Below, in pieces: positions 1 to 9,230 of a stretch of 29,019 nt of DNA. Position 1 is the first letter of the stretch. Each line of letters starts with the position of its first letter. Origin of the DNA: Chara braunii (Eukaryota; Streptophyta; Charophyceae; Charales; Characeae). The position numbers were made by a program, and so were the translations under genes. The notes beneath the pieces were generated by a model that had not been told where the DNA came from, did not search any database, and saw only the letters and a list, made by a program, of their open reading frames with translations. The stretch is taken from contig BFEA01000266.1 of the NCBI GenBank assembly GCA_003427395.1, positions 1,818,406 through 1,847,424 on the forward strand, in the 5' to 3' direction.

Positions 1-220
1 TTTTTTTTTTTTTTTTTTCTTGCAATGCGACGACGGGCCCTTCGACAACGGTCTTCTTTTTTTTTCTCTTTTTTTTTAAATCTTTTCAAATCTTTTTCTT
101 TTTCTTTTTTTTTTCTTTTTTTTCCCTCTTTTTCGAATCTTAAACATTTTTTTCTCTTTTTTTTTCTGTCTTTCTCTTTTTCCTGCAATCCGACGGCGGG
201 CCCTTCAAGATATTCACTCG
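1..220. repeat. T-rich low-complexity tract with a duplicated GC-rich module
   Basis: The window opens with an uninterrupted T run (1-18) and stays T-rich to about 180. A short module starting with tgcaat.cgac and containing cgggcccttc occurs at 21-45 and again at 184-210, each time directly after a T run. This looks like two copies of a T-tract-plus-module unit with a period near 160 bp, possibly 3' ends of minus-strand retroelements. The reading frames across it are only Phe/Ser-rich translations of T tracts, so I do not call a gene. Confidence 0.6.
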
Positions 221-423
221 AATCGACGCCCGCCGGCTCTCGGCCCCTGTGGGCGCGCTCTCTCGTTTGCCGGCGCGCTGTGAACAATTGGGTACGCGCA
301 CCGCTCTGCGCACACCCCCGCCCTCGATCGCCTTCATCCGCCGGGCCGAATCAAAAGTTCGGCCCGATTCCGGCGCGCAGCGGAACACGACCTCCCCACC
401 GCGGGCCCACGACCCTTAAGGGG
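221..423. other. GC-rich non-coding stretch
   Basis: This stretch is rich in cggc and gcgc words. The open frames on either strand are short, lack recognisable motifs and run into simple repeats. I see no feature beyond base composition. Confidence 0.4.
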
Positions 424-426
424 TCG

Positions 427-446
427 TATATATATATATATATATA
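427..446. repeat. (TA)n microsatellite
   Basis: Ten TA units in an uninterrupted run, immediately followed by the GC-rich foldback at 459-497. Confidence 0.9.
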
Positions 447-458
447 GGGTCACCAGCC

Positions 459-497
459 TGTACGTACGGAGGTCCTTGGGCCGACCTCCCTACGTAC
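459..497. repeat. inverted repeat (GC-rich foldback)
   Basis: The arms centre on gtacgtacggaggtc and gacctccctacgtacg around a short ccttgggcc spacer. They form a strong hairpin on either strand. Confidence 0.6.
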
Positions 498-559
498 GCA
501 CGTTCGGGGTCCCGTACGAGGTCCGAACCCGGCGGTGTTCGGCCCCCGCCAGAAACTAT

Positions 560-930
560 TTCGGGGCCTAAAAATAAGTTGTTCTTCTAGAATTGTGTTT
601 TGTGAGTTCTCTATGACGTGAGGTACATGCCTATAAATTTTCAAGTCATTTGGCTCAGGCAAATAGGAATTAAAAATCGCCAAAGATGGCTGTGTCAAAA
701 CATGCTCGCCCACACGTTTCTTCACTTTTTACTTCTTGTTTTCACCTTAGTTCGGGGTCCGAACAATTTTATTATTTTTTGAAACTTTTTTTGTGGGTTT
801 TGCATAATGGGAAGTACACAGCTTTAAATTCTCAGGTCATTTAGGTATGCCCAAAAAAAAAAAAAAATCGCCAAAGATGGTGGTGTCGTAAAACGGGTCA
901 CGCACTCACTAAATTTAATTCTCTTTTTAT
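560..930. repeat. two diverged direct repeats, ~185-bp unit
   Basis: Unit 1 (about 560-735) and unit 2 (about 750-930) share, in order, a T-rich start, a 'taaat.ttcaagtcattt' type block and the near-identical block atcgccaaagatgg, at 678 and 868. The second carries an added A15 run. There is no credible open frame. These are non-coding tandem copies of an unknown repeat. Confidence 0.55.
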
Positions 931-1068
931 TTTTTATTTTTTTTATAATTTTATTATTAGTATTTTTTCTCCGTATTTTATTTTTATTTCAAATTTCGTA
1001 AGGAATTTGGATGTAGTGATCAGTCAAATCTTGTTTAATTTATTTTTTTTCATAACATATCTTTTTTT

Positions 1069-1072
<4 letters not shown>

Positions 1073-1111
<39 letters not shown>
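1073..1111. repeat. poly-T run (39 nt)
   Basis: An uninterrupted run of about 39 T. Such a run fits the A-tail of a minus-strand retroelement, but the sequence after it (1112-1205) is a GC-rich module with no similarity to the LINE 3' ends elsewhere in the window. Confidence 0.85.
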
Positions 1112-1112
<1 letters not shown>

Positions 1113-1204
1113 TCCGCGTTTGGCCTGAACGGCCGAACGCATCCCCAAGGGGTCCCATACGTTCGGGCGTTCGAGGTCAGGCGTTCGACCTGTCCCGAAC
1201 GCCG

Positions 1205-1245
1205 ATTACCCTGTATGTATATATATATGTATATATATAAACTCC
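1205..1245. repeat. TA/TG microsatellite
   Basis: Alternating tatata and tgta units directly after the GC-rich module. Confidence 0.8.
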
Positions 1246-1308
1246 GACGAAACAGTTTGTCACAGCCCCTCGTTTGTTGTCCTCTTCTCCCTCTCTGCCT
1301 ACGGTTTA

Positions 1309-1326
1309 CCGGGCAGTTTTATTTGA

Positions 1327-1362
<36 letters not shown>

Positions 1363-1380
1363 TCAAATAGAACTGCCCGG
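1309..1380. repeat. 72-bp near-perfect palindrome with an AT-repeat centre
   Basis: The arms at 1309-1328 and 1361-1380 are 20 nt long and complementary except for one position. The centre is a pure (AT)n run, so the whole segment can fold into a cruciform. Part of the arm (atatcgtca) recurs just downstream near 1395, which suggests repeat-associated rearrangement. Confidence 0.85.
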
Positions 1381-1455
1381 TATATATATATATATATCGT
1401 CACAAACATAAATATGTATATATATGTGTATATATATATGTATATATATATAAAT
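1381..1455. repeat. TA-rich microsatellite cluster
   Basis: Imperfect tatata/tgtata runs continue after the palindrome. The open frames on both strands through it are Tyr/Ile repeats produced by the microsatellite. Confidence 0.85.
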
Positions 1456-1467
1456 ATTGTCCCGAAG

Positions 1468-2000
1468 TTATCAGAGCGCATAAGCGATAAAAACAGAACG
1501 AAACAAAAAAGATATCAGTTCATTTTTTTTCTTCATACTTACAACTCCCCCTGTTCACAACGTCTTACGCACACGGCCGCCCACGTGGATGTGGTTGAGC
1601 AGCAGCTACCCCCACCCCCGTGTGTCATATTGACCCACTTGCACATAGTCAAAAGGCATATATGTATATATATATTATCACAAGAATATCAGAGCGCAAA
1701 AGGAAAAAAAGAAAAAAGAAAAAAAGAAAGAAAAACAGGAAAAAATGAATTCATTTTTTAATCTTCATCCTTATAATTCCCCTTGTTCATAATCTCTTGC
1801 GTATAAGGCCGCCCACGTGGACGTAGGTTGAGCGGCGGCTGCCCCCACTCCCGTGTGTCATATCGACCCACTTGCACACAGTGAAAGGCGAAAGAGGCAA
1901 AGAAAAAACGAATGGAACAACCAATTACAACAAAACATGGGGCAATAACCAACAACAAAAATTGGATCCTTGTGTTGCTTTTATCGCCTTCGCGCTCTGA
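1468..2000. repeat. tandem duplication bounded by an inverted end copy
   Basis: Unit 1 (about 1468-1686) and unit 2 (about 1687-1900) each begin with atcagagcgc and share the blocks ttcatttttt, ggccgcccacgtgga (1575 and 1807) and the gtgtgtcatat...gacccacttgcac block. At 1972-1999 the same unit head (atcagagcgc...gcgataaaa) appears inverted, so the pair is bounded by inverted copies of one sequence. No protein is credible here. A non-autonomous element with an internal duplication is one explanation. Confidence 0.55.
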
Positions 2001-2224
2001 TTGACATTGTCACCGATCGCAAAGGAGAAAAAAAACAAAACAAGGAAGTATTCAAAAAATAACGAATGAAAGGTCCACGTGTTCATCACCAACGGCTAGA
2101 AGATGAAGACAAAGCAAAGTCAAATGGAGTTTGATCCGAGTGGAAAACACAAAGCCGTACGCAGGATTACCAAAATATGTCAATATATCCAAACTCGAAA
2201 ACGGGTCTCATCAGACAAGCTTAT
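2001..2224. other. non-coding spacer
   Basis: A-rich sequence with no long frame. It lies downstream of the 3'-most recognisable codons of the minus-strand LINE copy D and may be its diverged 3' UTR, but I see no match to the 3' ends of the other copies. Confidence 0.35.
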
Positions 2225-2801
2225 CCCCGTCTTCTCCTCTTTCCTTAATATTGACCTTTTGTCTCAATATTCTATAGGTTGATTTGACTTTTAGTGTGTG
2301 CAACGTTATAGAGCAGGATCTACCTTTCCCCATTTGGCTCGTCCATCTCCATGTGATTGGTTCTATTCGTAGAGAAGATATCGGGGTCTCTGGTTTGAAA
2401 GTTAGTCATTTCTCGTTGACCTGTAAGACCCCGATTCTGAATACGTGGATCTCTTGCGTCCATCTTGTGTTTTTCTCTTGAGAGGCTAACACAAACCCAT
2501 CTATTCCTATCTCATAAATTTCTAACAGAATTGTCTCAGTGTTGAAATATTCAATCACGTTCCCTACTACACCAGTCAGACCCTTTATAGCTACCCAATC
2601 TGAAGCATATAATTTAGGTCCGCTCCTAAGAATACGAATCCAATCTAGAGGAATTATATCAATTATTTGTTCCAGGGCCCTGTCCAGATGAGGACAATAT
2701 CGAAGACGAGTATGTAAATCTAAAAGAGAGATCCAGTCTCTTTCTTCTTTATCCCAAATGTCTTTAATCCTAATTACTTCATTCTTAACCACCCTTTCCA
2801 T
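2225..2801 (-). pseudogene. ORF2 C-terminal region of copy D
   Basis: A 131-codon open frame (2406-2801), continuing with one stop to about 2225, carries IRIKDIWDKEERDWIS, then IIPLDWIRILRSGP and SDWVAIKG. The continuation has LKVKSTYRILR, the start of the zf-RVT-like region. Copy B is co-linear (VKDIWDIERSD, IPLDWWRILRKGP, LTVKSTYRLLR). The distal zinc ligands are missing because the copy ends first. Confidence 0.75.
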
Positions 2802-2878
2802 GAAAAATTCTCACAATGTAAGACACATTCTTGAGAATCTCTTAAAAAAACATTATTAAATAGGGGTTGTTGACACAC

Positions 2879-3530
2879 TTATTCCCATCTTTGAGGGGAA
2901 AGTTTGTTAGGAGGTGGTAATTTTTTCCATGTTTTAATTATATTTATCCAGAGGGAATCATTTTTTAGGTCTTTTGTGACCGCTTGTATGTCTGATTCAT
3001 AAAGATGTAGTGCTTCATTCTGAGACTTTCTTGGGAGAGACCAATAACGGTTTTCTAACCACATTAGCGGATCCACCGTTTTTGGAGTTATGGGTGTCAG
3101 TCTCCTTATCAGCTCACTTGCTAAGTTGTTCCACGACATCTGAGGGTCGAACAAAAGTTGTTTCAACCATTGTATGGATAAGGTCATAGCTTGAGTAGAT
3201 GAATCGATTATTCCTAACTCTCCTTTTGATTTAGGTTGAATCACTGATAACCATGCCACTCTACTAATAGTCTTATGTAATTCATGATTTCCCCTCCATA
3301 GAAAGGCAGCTAGCTCAACCTAGCTATCTTCGAAAGATTTTAAGAGTAGGTTTATTCATTGCCTGAATTGCAGATTTATACCATATCAAAGTCAGAACAA
3401 CATTATTGATAGCCAATGTTCTTCCCATAATTGATGTATGTATATCCTTCCATAGCTTTAATTTTGCTTTGGTGTGATTCGTAAGATTTTCATTATTAGA
3501 TACAAATTTTTCATTTGCTGATAAGGAGAT
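2879..3530 (-). pseudogene. ORF2 connection region of copy D
   Basis: A 126-codon open frame (2879-3259) extends upstream with minor breaks to about 3530. It contains MGRTLAINNVVLTLIWYKS (homologous to FGRALVHNNVIFATLWYKS in copy A), FLWRGN, VIQPKSKGELGIID and WLENRYWSLPR. These are hallmarks of the region between the RT and zf-RVT-like domains in plant-type LINEs. Copy D keeps Trp codons at two places (FLWRG; NRYWS) where copy A or B has a stop, which makes it useful for polarising those mutations. Confidence 0.75.
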
Positions 3531-3549
3531 TCATAGAACTCTGATAGGA

Positions 3550-4110
3550 GATTCTAATGGGAGACACCTTATTTGGGGTTGTTATGGGGGTCTCACTCCT
3601 TCGCACTGTATCCACCATTCCAGAGTCTTATTTCGCCAATGTACTCTCATATCAAACAAAAGACAAAATTTATCAATTATTTTTTTAATCGCATCCAAAT
3701 TAGCTTGAGAAACCTCTACCATTATGAGAGATCTACAACAAATAAGAAGCATATCGGGATAACCCTCTTTGGAATAAATGACATTTGAATACGCTTGATG
3801 TCTTTATTCTTTCTCAAGTTTGTTGTCTGTGCTTCCATAATTATCACGAACAAAAAAGGAGTAATTAGATCCTCTTGTCTAACTGATCTTTTTAAGGAAA
3901 TTATTAGTGTCACATTACCATTCACCATAACACTCGTTGCATTATGATGAAGAATATGGATCCATTTTCCAATGCGTGGACCAAAACATTTATCAAGGAA
4001 GAACCAGTCAACATGATCATAAACCTTGTCGAAATCCATAAATATAAATGCGGCATTATGCTTGGATTGACATGAGAAACTATTGAACTTGTGTAGGCTA
4101 TTTTTCTTAT
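3550..4110 (-). pseudogene. reverse transcriptase core fragment of copy D
   Basis: The reading order on the minus strand is IFMDFDKVYDHVDW (RT motif with the first catalytic Asp), then VRQEDLITPFLFVIIMEA (the 'QGDP..PYLF' motif, G changed to E), then FVVD. In paralogues A and B this last motif is FADD, the catalytic box, so one of the two invariant Asp residues is replaced by Val near 3730-3742. The frame continues through a 'DMRVHWRNKT.EWW' block homologous to DMRVNWGNKTQGWW of copy B. The enzyme would be inactive. It has no start and is 5'-truncated just upstream of the first motif. Confidence 0.8.
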
Positions 4111-4165
4111 TCTGAATCATGCAATATCATCTTGTAGAATAGACCCTTGGGGATCTTGCTGTCGG

Positions 4166-4592
4166 ACTCTATCTTAATATGATGCTTGACCGGCCTCTCA
4201 ACTATTCCTCTTGGTTGATCTTGTTGTTGAGCCCTATCTTAAACCACCAGTACACGCCCCCAGCCATGCAGAAAGTTTTTGTCGCTACAAACAAAACTCG
4301 AAGAGGTCGTGCGACATCGGCGGCCTCTAGTGGTGCAGGTTCCACACTGACACCCGCTAGCCTATGTATGGTGTTACTGGCCAGTACACGGCCCCAGCCG
4401 TGCAAAAAAATATTGTCTCCACAAGCAAACTCAGAGGGGTCGTGCGGCGCGAGGTGCTGTTGGAAAAAACATTGGCGGCCTCCAAAGTGATGCAGGTTCC
4501 ACACTGACACCCGCGGGCCTATGTATAGTGTACTAGTGCTTTAATATGATGCTTGACCAACCTCACAAATATTCCTCTTGGTTCCTCTTGTA
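4166..4592. repeat. tandem repeat, ~134-bp unit with flanking partial copies
   Basis: Unit 1 (4247-4380) and unit 2 (4381 to about 4534) both start ccagtacacg.ccccagcc and both contain 'ggttccacactgacacccgc.gcctatgtat'. The block before unit 1 (aatatgatgcttgacc...attcctcttggtt, 4176-4217) recurs after unit 2 (4541-4583), so the original unit is longer than 134 bp. Frames on the two strands through it have no recognisable motif. Confidence 0.7.
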
Positions 4593-4625
4593 CATCCGCA
4601 AACTCGTCTAACAACCTGAGAGTCG

Positions 4626-4805
4626 TTTTTTGTTTTTTTTGGGGGGAGGGGGAAATAACCCTTACTTAAACTCTCGATTCCGGTGGTGGTAAGAGAACCG
4701 TCTGAATTGAGGGATTATCTGTCGGGCTGCTCCATCTATTGGTCGGGAGCGTCACCTGCTGAAAACCGGGTCAAACGTCCCATTGACACATCTTATAACA
4801 ACCTC
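4626..4805 (-). mobile_element. LINE 3' end (minus strand), with T-tract tail
   Basis: A T tract (4626-4640) is followed by the block 'gctccatctattggtcgggagcgtcacctgctgaaaaccgggtc' (about 4728-4772), read from + . This is the reverse complement of the conserved 3' end next to the A-tails of copies B (22830-22935) and C (23638-23750). It marks the 3' terminus of a minus-strand insertion, possibly copy E. Confidence 0.7.
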
Positions 4806-5024
4806 AGAGTCTTAACTTGGGGTGGCACACTGACCCTTCTTCCTCCCTTGACTCTCGTTTCCTCTTTTCTCAGGTGTCACGTACACCATTTAGACTTAAC
4901 GTACTAACTTATTATTAGTGTATCTAGAGAACGTGAGAGCATCTAACATATGGACAAAGACTTTAATCCAAACGAATGAAATTGGCAGATTTTCTTTGTC
5001 TTGCCCTCTTCTTCTTGGCTGGGC
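4806..5024. other. non-coding spacer
   Basis: No recognisable coding sequence or repeat. It lies between two minus-strand LINE 3' ends and may be 3' UTR of one of them. Confidence 0.35.
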
Positions 5025-5235
5025 AACCAACATTTTTTTCTTTTCTTTTCGAATCTTCGTGTAGAGGAAACCTACTTAACGAGGTGATAAAAGCATCCCC
5101 AGTAAGTAGGTCCCGGCGTCGAAGGCTCCATCTATTGGTGGGGAGCTGCAACTGCTGGAAATCGGGTCCATCGTCCCTGTACAATGATGTGAATATATGT
5201 GCTGGAAATTGGGTCCAGCGTCCCTATGCAGAGGT
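5025..5235 (-). mobile_element. second LINE 3' end (minus strand), partly duplicated
   Basis: A T-rich stretch (5032-5050) precedes the same 3'-end motif (ggctccatctattggtgggg, about 5124-5143). The distal part is then repeated: tgctggaaatcgggtcc at 5153 and tgctggaaattgggtcc at 5200, a 47-bp tandem period. It is an independent insertion from the one at 4626, or a rearranged fragment of it. Confidence 0.65.
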
Positions 5236-5299
5236 GTGTTGATATCTCCAACTACCTATGTATGCACGTTAAGCAAACGTTAAGCATAATTTTTGGGTC

Positions 5300-5460
5300 C
5301 TCCTGGGTCTATGGGTCGGGGAACCCAGGCCAAGCCATCACCTGCCTGCCACCCACCCAGCGGGTGACCCAAGTCAAATCTTCACCCGCCCGTCACCCAG
5401 AAAGGCATGCTGGCTGCGCCCGCCCATAACCCACCCAAGACAACTCATATAGACCTAAAT
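5300..5460. repeat. degenerate short repeats (cccacccag/gggtcgggg type)
   Basis: The sequence is dominated by imperfect ccacccacc, gggtgacc and cgcccgtcaccc words. No coding interpretation is convincing. Confidence 0.45.
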
Positions 5461-5690
5461 CTGACCCATCACTCTGTGGGTCAGGTGGGTGCAGGTGGGT
5501 GCGGCTCTGGGCGCCCGGTGCCCAGCTCTGCTCCCCGCTTGTGTCTCTCCTGACCTTGTGAAGGTCTTGGGTGGGTGGGAAGGGGTGGGGGGAGCTGATT
5601 CCTGGTCGGCATCAGGAGGTGGGGGATGGGTTAGCAGTGCAGTGGTTGAGGTTGAAGGAGGCCATGGGGGGGCAGAGGATGTGGGCAGGG
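5461..5690. other. G-rich non-coding stretch
   Basis: G-rich on the plus strand, with many ggtggg and ggggg words. It lies just beyond the recognisable C-terminus of copy E and is probably its 3' UTR. The Pro-rich minus-strand frame here is a composition effect. Confidence 0.4.
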
Positions 5691-5759
5691 GCAGGGTTAA
5701 GGTGGGAGGTGGGCGGTGGCGACTGTGATGGAGGGGGACCTGAAGGGGAGGGACAACGG

Positions 5760-6187
5760 GGATAAGCAGATGTTCCAGGGAGGTTCTACTGACCAGTTTG
5801 GATTGGTACGCAGTTTGTTGGATTGTATTGTACTTCGAAGTTTTGCCTGGGTAATCGCTCCCAGTGCTCCTCAGTCGACAGCCTGTGCTGCCATTGCAGG
5901 TCGTCCTCGTGGTCCAAACAACAAAGTCTGTTGTCTCTGTCCGTCCATAAAAAGGAGGAGGCTCGGATATCCGCTTTCCTTTCTTCATCCGGTTTATTCT
6001 ATACCATTTCTCGCATGTCCTTCCATGCCTTATGGGTCTTTATTGTGATGGTGTTTATTATGGTCGCTTGATCTTCCATGTATCTGAAGGTGTGCTGCTT
6101 TCTTTCGAAGGCGCAACGCATCCTCCAAGCAGCCATGAAGACCGTAAGGCGGGTTTGTTTAAAAACGTTCATCATGAAGGCGGTCAT
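5760..6187 (-). pseudogene. post-zinc C-terminal tail of copy E
   Basis: MNVFKQTRLTVFMAAWRMRC corresponds to DNLFRTGRRAVIWALWRRRC of copy B. It is followed after a stop by ERKADIRASSF and a Pro-rich segment that parallels the C-terminal tail of copies B and C. The similarity fades below about 5760. Confidence 0.55.
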
Positions 6188-6375
6188 CCGCCCCCGTTTG
6201 GCGGTGTCCCCCCAAGCAACATCTTATAGGTGTTCCAAGGAAGGTGTTCGCCGGTAATGTAATGCCATGCCGCGTCCCACCACTGCCATAGTTGAACAAC
6301 CATTTGACATTCTAACAAGCAATGTTCCAATGTCGCCCTTCTCCTAGGGTGGGTGTTGGTGCAGTAAGCACACAA
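6184..6375 (-). pseudogene. zf-RVT-like zinc-binding block of copy E
   Basis: The frame contains CAYC...LEHCLLECQ followed by VVQLWQWWDAAW. Copy B has CKLC...IEHIFLQCP and LWLWRWWDRIW at the same place. The CX2C and HX4C ligands are all present. Domains of this type follow the RT in plant LINEs. The frame has no start of its own and is a piece of the larger decayed ORF2. Confidence 0.7.
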
Positions 6376-7140
6376 TCATGACAATATTCCTCTTTTATCG
6401 AGGTTTGATCTGTCACAGATCCAACCAGGTGTAGGCAAACCGCGGTGGATGATCTGCCACTGTAGTGCCCTATGATTGGTGGGTTTAATATAAGAGTAAT
6501 TTGATCATTTGAATGATCGGAATTCATGATACTTAACGGGAGAATCCCTTTCCCATCTTTCCAATATCCGTTCCATTGTGGGTACAGGTTTCCGGGCTGA
6601 CCGCGCCACCCTGTACCCCTTCTTAACAGCATAGGGCATCATTCTTTTTCGGTCATGCCGATCTCCATTCCATTGTATTGGGTTGAATGACAGGGAGTGG
6701 ATGGGGGTGAAAGACTCATATAGGTATGGACCCTGTTTGTGGTCCTCCACTACTCTCACTCTTTTGAGGGACTCAGTAGGGTGTCCTCTATCTAGGTCCT
6801 CTTGGCGTTATGGTCCCGACCATCTTTCTCCTGGGAAGACCGGGCAGTAGGCATGAAGACCGGCCTCTGGACCCTACAATTGGTGGACCTTATAGATTGT
6901 CATTGGAAGGAGGACCGAGTCCTCATGAATGACCCAGTCCCCCAATCTGATGTCTGGCCCTTTCCTCAGGGTTTGGACCCAGGCTAACGGGATAGCTTCT
7001 TGCAGTTCTCGTAAGCCAAGATCCATATCCTTTATGTGCCCAGTTTGCGTCCGCAGGTCGTTCACTTAACTTCTTCAGTCAATCGCCAATCGTCACATTT
7101 GCTTTCACCTCCATTCCCCAATCCATACCTAAAACTGTAT

Positions 7141-7261
7141 CGAAGGGTAGATCCTCTCATAAAAAAAGGGCCAAAGAGTGCAACACCCTTTCTACTTTTT
7201 TTTTCTTTTTTTCTTTTTTTTAAAAATTTTAAAGCCCAGGTTGTTGTAGAGGTGGGATACT
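7141..7261. repeat. T-rich tract (7196-7221) and spacer
   Basis: A T/C run of 26 nt follows a short A run. It could be the tail of another minus-strand retro-insertion, but the next bases do not match the LINE 3'-end motif. Confidence 0.5.
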
Positions 7262-7619
7262 AGACGGATGGCAGTCACCCACAGTACTCGGCCACTCGGT
7301 TGTCCAGATGAACCCTTTTGAAGACCCCACCCACCCTTCCTCTTATCTTTTTGCCCTGGCACACCCCCACCCCCCCTGTCCTACCCTAGTGTTAACCACC
7401 CAGGACCATCACCCATTGCCATCTTGGTGGGGTGACCTGACCAGACAGCGGTTGCAGGCACCGGGGCTAAGTAGAGATGCCTACCCCCTGCTCAGCCCTG
7501 GTTGAAGCAGATGTCGTGCAAGCCTGATTGCAAGGGGACTTCGGGAGCTAGGTTTGAACATGCTACTACAGATTTTCATGACGGTGCACAGTGACTCCCA
7601 TCTAGCTTAGTTGTGTGGT
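7262..7619. other. non-coding spacer
   Basis: C-rich with no convincing frame, repeat or motif. Confidence 0.35.
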
Positions 7620-8235
7620 GATGATAGAGAGTTGGGTGTCCTCCGTTCCCTCGTATGTCCCTGGAGCCCGTTCCGGCCATGACACCCCCGACATCTCGTA
7701 CTAAGGAACTGCTATGTCAGCCTTAACCCTATGCTACGTACTAGGAGGACAGCCAACCCTAGGTCATGAGTTATGGACTGAGTTTCTTTCTTTATCCTTA
7801 TATTGTCTTTTTTAAGTTTTTACTACACTGTACTATGATGTTGATGGTAGAGAGATGGGGATCCTCCGTTCCCTCGTATATCCCTGGAGCCCGTTCCGGC
7901 CCCGGAGTAAGGTGCAGTATCTCCTGACACCCCCGACGTCTGTACTAAGGACTGCTATGTTAGCCTCAACTCTAAGGTACGCACTAGGAGGATAGCCCAC
8001 CCTCAATCGTGAATCATAGACTGTATGTATTGACCCTGGATAATCTCTTAGCCCTGTGTTGTAATCCAAGAACAGACAATCCTTTGTTCTCTAGTATGTC
8101 CCTGGAGCCCGTTCCGGCCCTGTAGTAAAGTGCACTATCTCCTGACACTCCCGACATCCCGTACTAAGGAATTGCTATGCCAGCCTCAATCCTTTGACCA
8201 CGTACTAAGAGGATGACCAGCCCTAAGATAAAGTT
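7620..8235. repeat. three-unit tandem repeat, ~220-bp period
   Basis: The anchor 'ccctggagcccgttccggcc' occurs at 7659, 7882 and 8100, giving periods of 223 and 218 bp. Each unit continues with gacac.cccgac, gtactaagga, 'ctgctatg.cagcct' and 'acgtacta.gaggat/aca'. Units 2 and 3 carry an extra segment (agta..gtgca.tatctc) missing from unit 1. The units are roughly 80% alike by eye. No protein is conserved between units. This is minisatellite or satellite-like DNA of unknown origin. Confidence 0.8.
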
Positions 8236-8381
8236 CGATTCCGATCCCCCTCCCTCTCCCCCCCGTACGCTATCCCCGACCCAGGTCATCCATACACCGC
8301 CTCCCGCCCTCTACCTCCGCCCCCTGCAATCTTGCCCCTGATTCCTACTCCTGTCATCCTCTCCCACCCATACCCCCCTCG

Positions 8382-8491
8382 CCCAGACTCCACGCTATTC
8401 GACTCTGACTGTCCTGCCCCTCCATACCAAATTCTCCCCAGACTCCACGCTATTCAACCCTGACTATCCTGGCCCTCCATACCAGATTCTC
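8382..8491. repeat. two direct repeats, 55-bp period
   Basis: cccagactccacgctattc starts at 8382 and again at 8437. The rest of each unit (ctgact.tcctg.ccctccatacca) also matches. Confidence 0.8.
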
Positions 8492-8930
8492 CCTCTTTTT
8501 CGCTACCCTGGCGAGGCCTGATCCCGATCTTCCCCCTTTCGCCCCCGACCCCTACCCCCGTCATCCCCCCGCCCAGACTCCCTTCGCCCAGTCTCCATGC
8601 AGCTTCTACCTTCCCCGCCCCCGACTCCTAAACTTTTCTCCCACGTCCTTATATCATCTTCTCCACCGCTGCTCCCCATACTCCCAATCCCAGCCTTGAC
8701 CCTGATCACCCGGATTAGGACACATCCATCCGACCCCGATCCCTCCACCTCCGTTCTCCGTTTCCTTAATCGGGACGCACCTCCTACCTCCCACCCTCGG
8801 GTCCGATCTCGATTTGGACCCTTCGTTCTCCGTTAGTTCCTTTCGGTTTCGGACCCCTTGATCAGGGCACACCCCGCTGGCTTACACCACCTCCTATCTC
8901 CCGCCCACGTGTCCGATCCTGATCTAAGCC

Positions 8931-9230
8931 CTTTCTTCTCTCTCTTTCGACTCGGCCCCCCTGCCCCCCTCCTCTCCCTCCCCCTCCACCCCCCCTCTCT
9001 CCTCCTTCCCCCGACCCTGCTACCTGATTCTCGATCTCTCCCCTCTCCCCGATTCTGATTGCCTGATTGGGTTCCCCCCGTCCCTTCTTCTCTCTTTCGA
9101 CTCGGCCCCCCTGCCCCCCTCCTCTCCCTCCCCCTCCACCCCCCCTCTCTCCTCCTTCCCCCAACCCTGCTACCTGATTCTCGATCTCTCCCCTCTCCCC
9201 GATTCTGATTGCCTGATTGGGTTCCCCCCG
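8931..9230. repeat. two near-identical 150-bp tandem units
   Basis: Unit 1 (8931-9080) and unit 2 (9081-9230) both run from ttcttctctctttcgactcgg to gcctgattgggttcccc with very few differences. A short third piece (ccgattctgattgcctgatt) recurs at 9293. Their similarity suggests a recent duplication. Confidence 0.85.

Larger units (their letters stand above)
447..1215. mobile_element. candidate TA-targeted TIR element (weak)
   Basis: A GC-rich module rich in gttcgg words lies just inside a TA microsatellite at both ends, in opposite orientation. The left end reads GGGTCACC and the right end, on the other strand, reads GGGTAATC, each abutting TA repeats. The interior holds two diverged direct repeats. 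The inverted similarity is patchy beyond the first 10-15 bases, so a chance pairing of related GC-rich modules is a real alternative. There is no coding capacity. A non-autonomous DNA element is inference only. Confidence 0.25.
2225..4110 (-). mobile_element. LINE copy D: RT to C-terminal ORF2 fragment
   Basis: This is a minus-strand remnant of the same LINE group as copies A and B, but more AT-rich and more diverged, so probably an older or distinct subfamily. It runs from the RT core (about 4090) through the connection region to the start of the zf-RVT-like region (about 2225). It is truncated at both ends, and no A-tail or target duplication is visible. Its order and spacing match copy A closely, including the ~230-bp block that copy B has lost. 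Confidence 0.85.
5690..7140 (-). mobile_element. LINE copy E: C-terminal part of ORF2
   Basis: Minus-strand fragments in the order expected for this LINE group. First comes 'LRELQEAIPLAWVQTLRKGP..RLGDWV' (about 6874-7065), matching IPLDWWRILRKGP of copy B. Next is a YLYESFTPIHSLSFNPIQW block (about 6640-6720), matching HPGTPIPLLPLDPVEW. Then comes a zinc-ligand block (6184-6375), then the post-zinc helix (5999-6187). Frames change between blocks, so it is dead. It is a more diverged copy than A or B. Its 5' truncation lies near 7140; the 3' tail may be the T tract at 4626 or that at 5032. Confidence 0.75.

Noticed and set aside
1007-1481. Several frames with Phe or Tyr-Ile runs.
   Set aside because: They are translations of poly-T and TA microsatellites.
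5455-5988. A 177-codon Pro/Thr-rich minus-strand frame.
   Set aside because: Its first part overlaps the copy E tail in a different frame and the rest is G-rich repeat composition.
7620-8235. Possible rRNA fragments because of conserved, GC-rich blocks.
   Set aside because: No segment matches rRNA helices or universal rRNA words that I know; it is better described as a tandem repeat.
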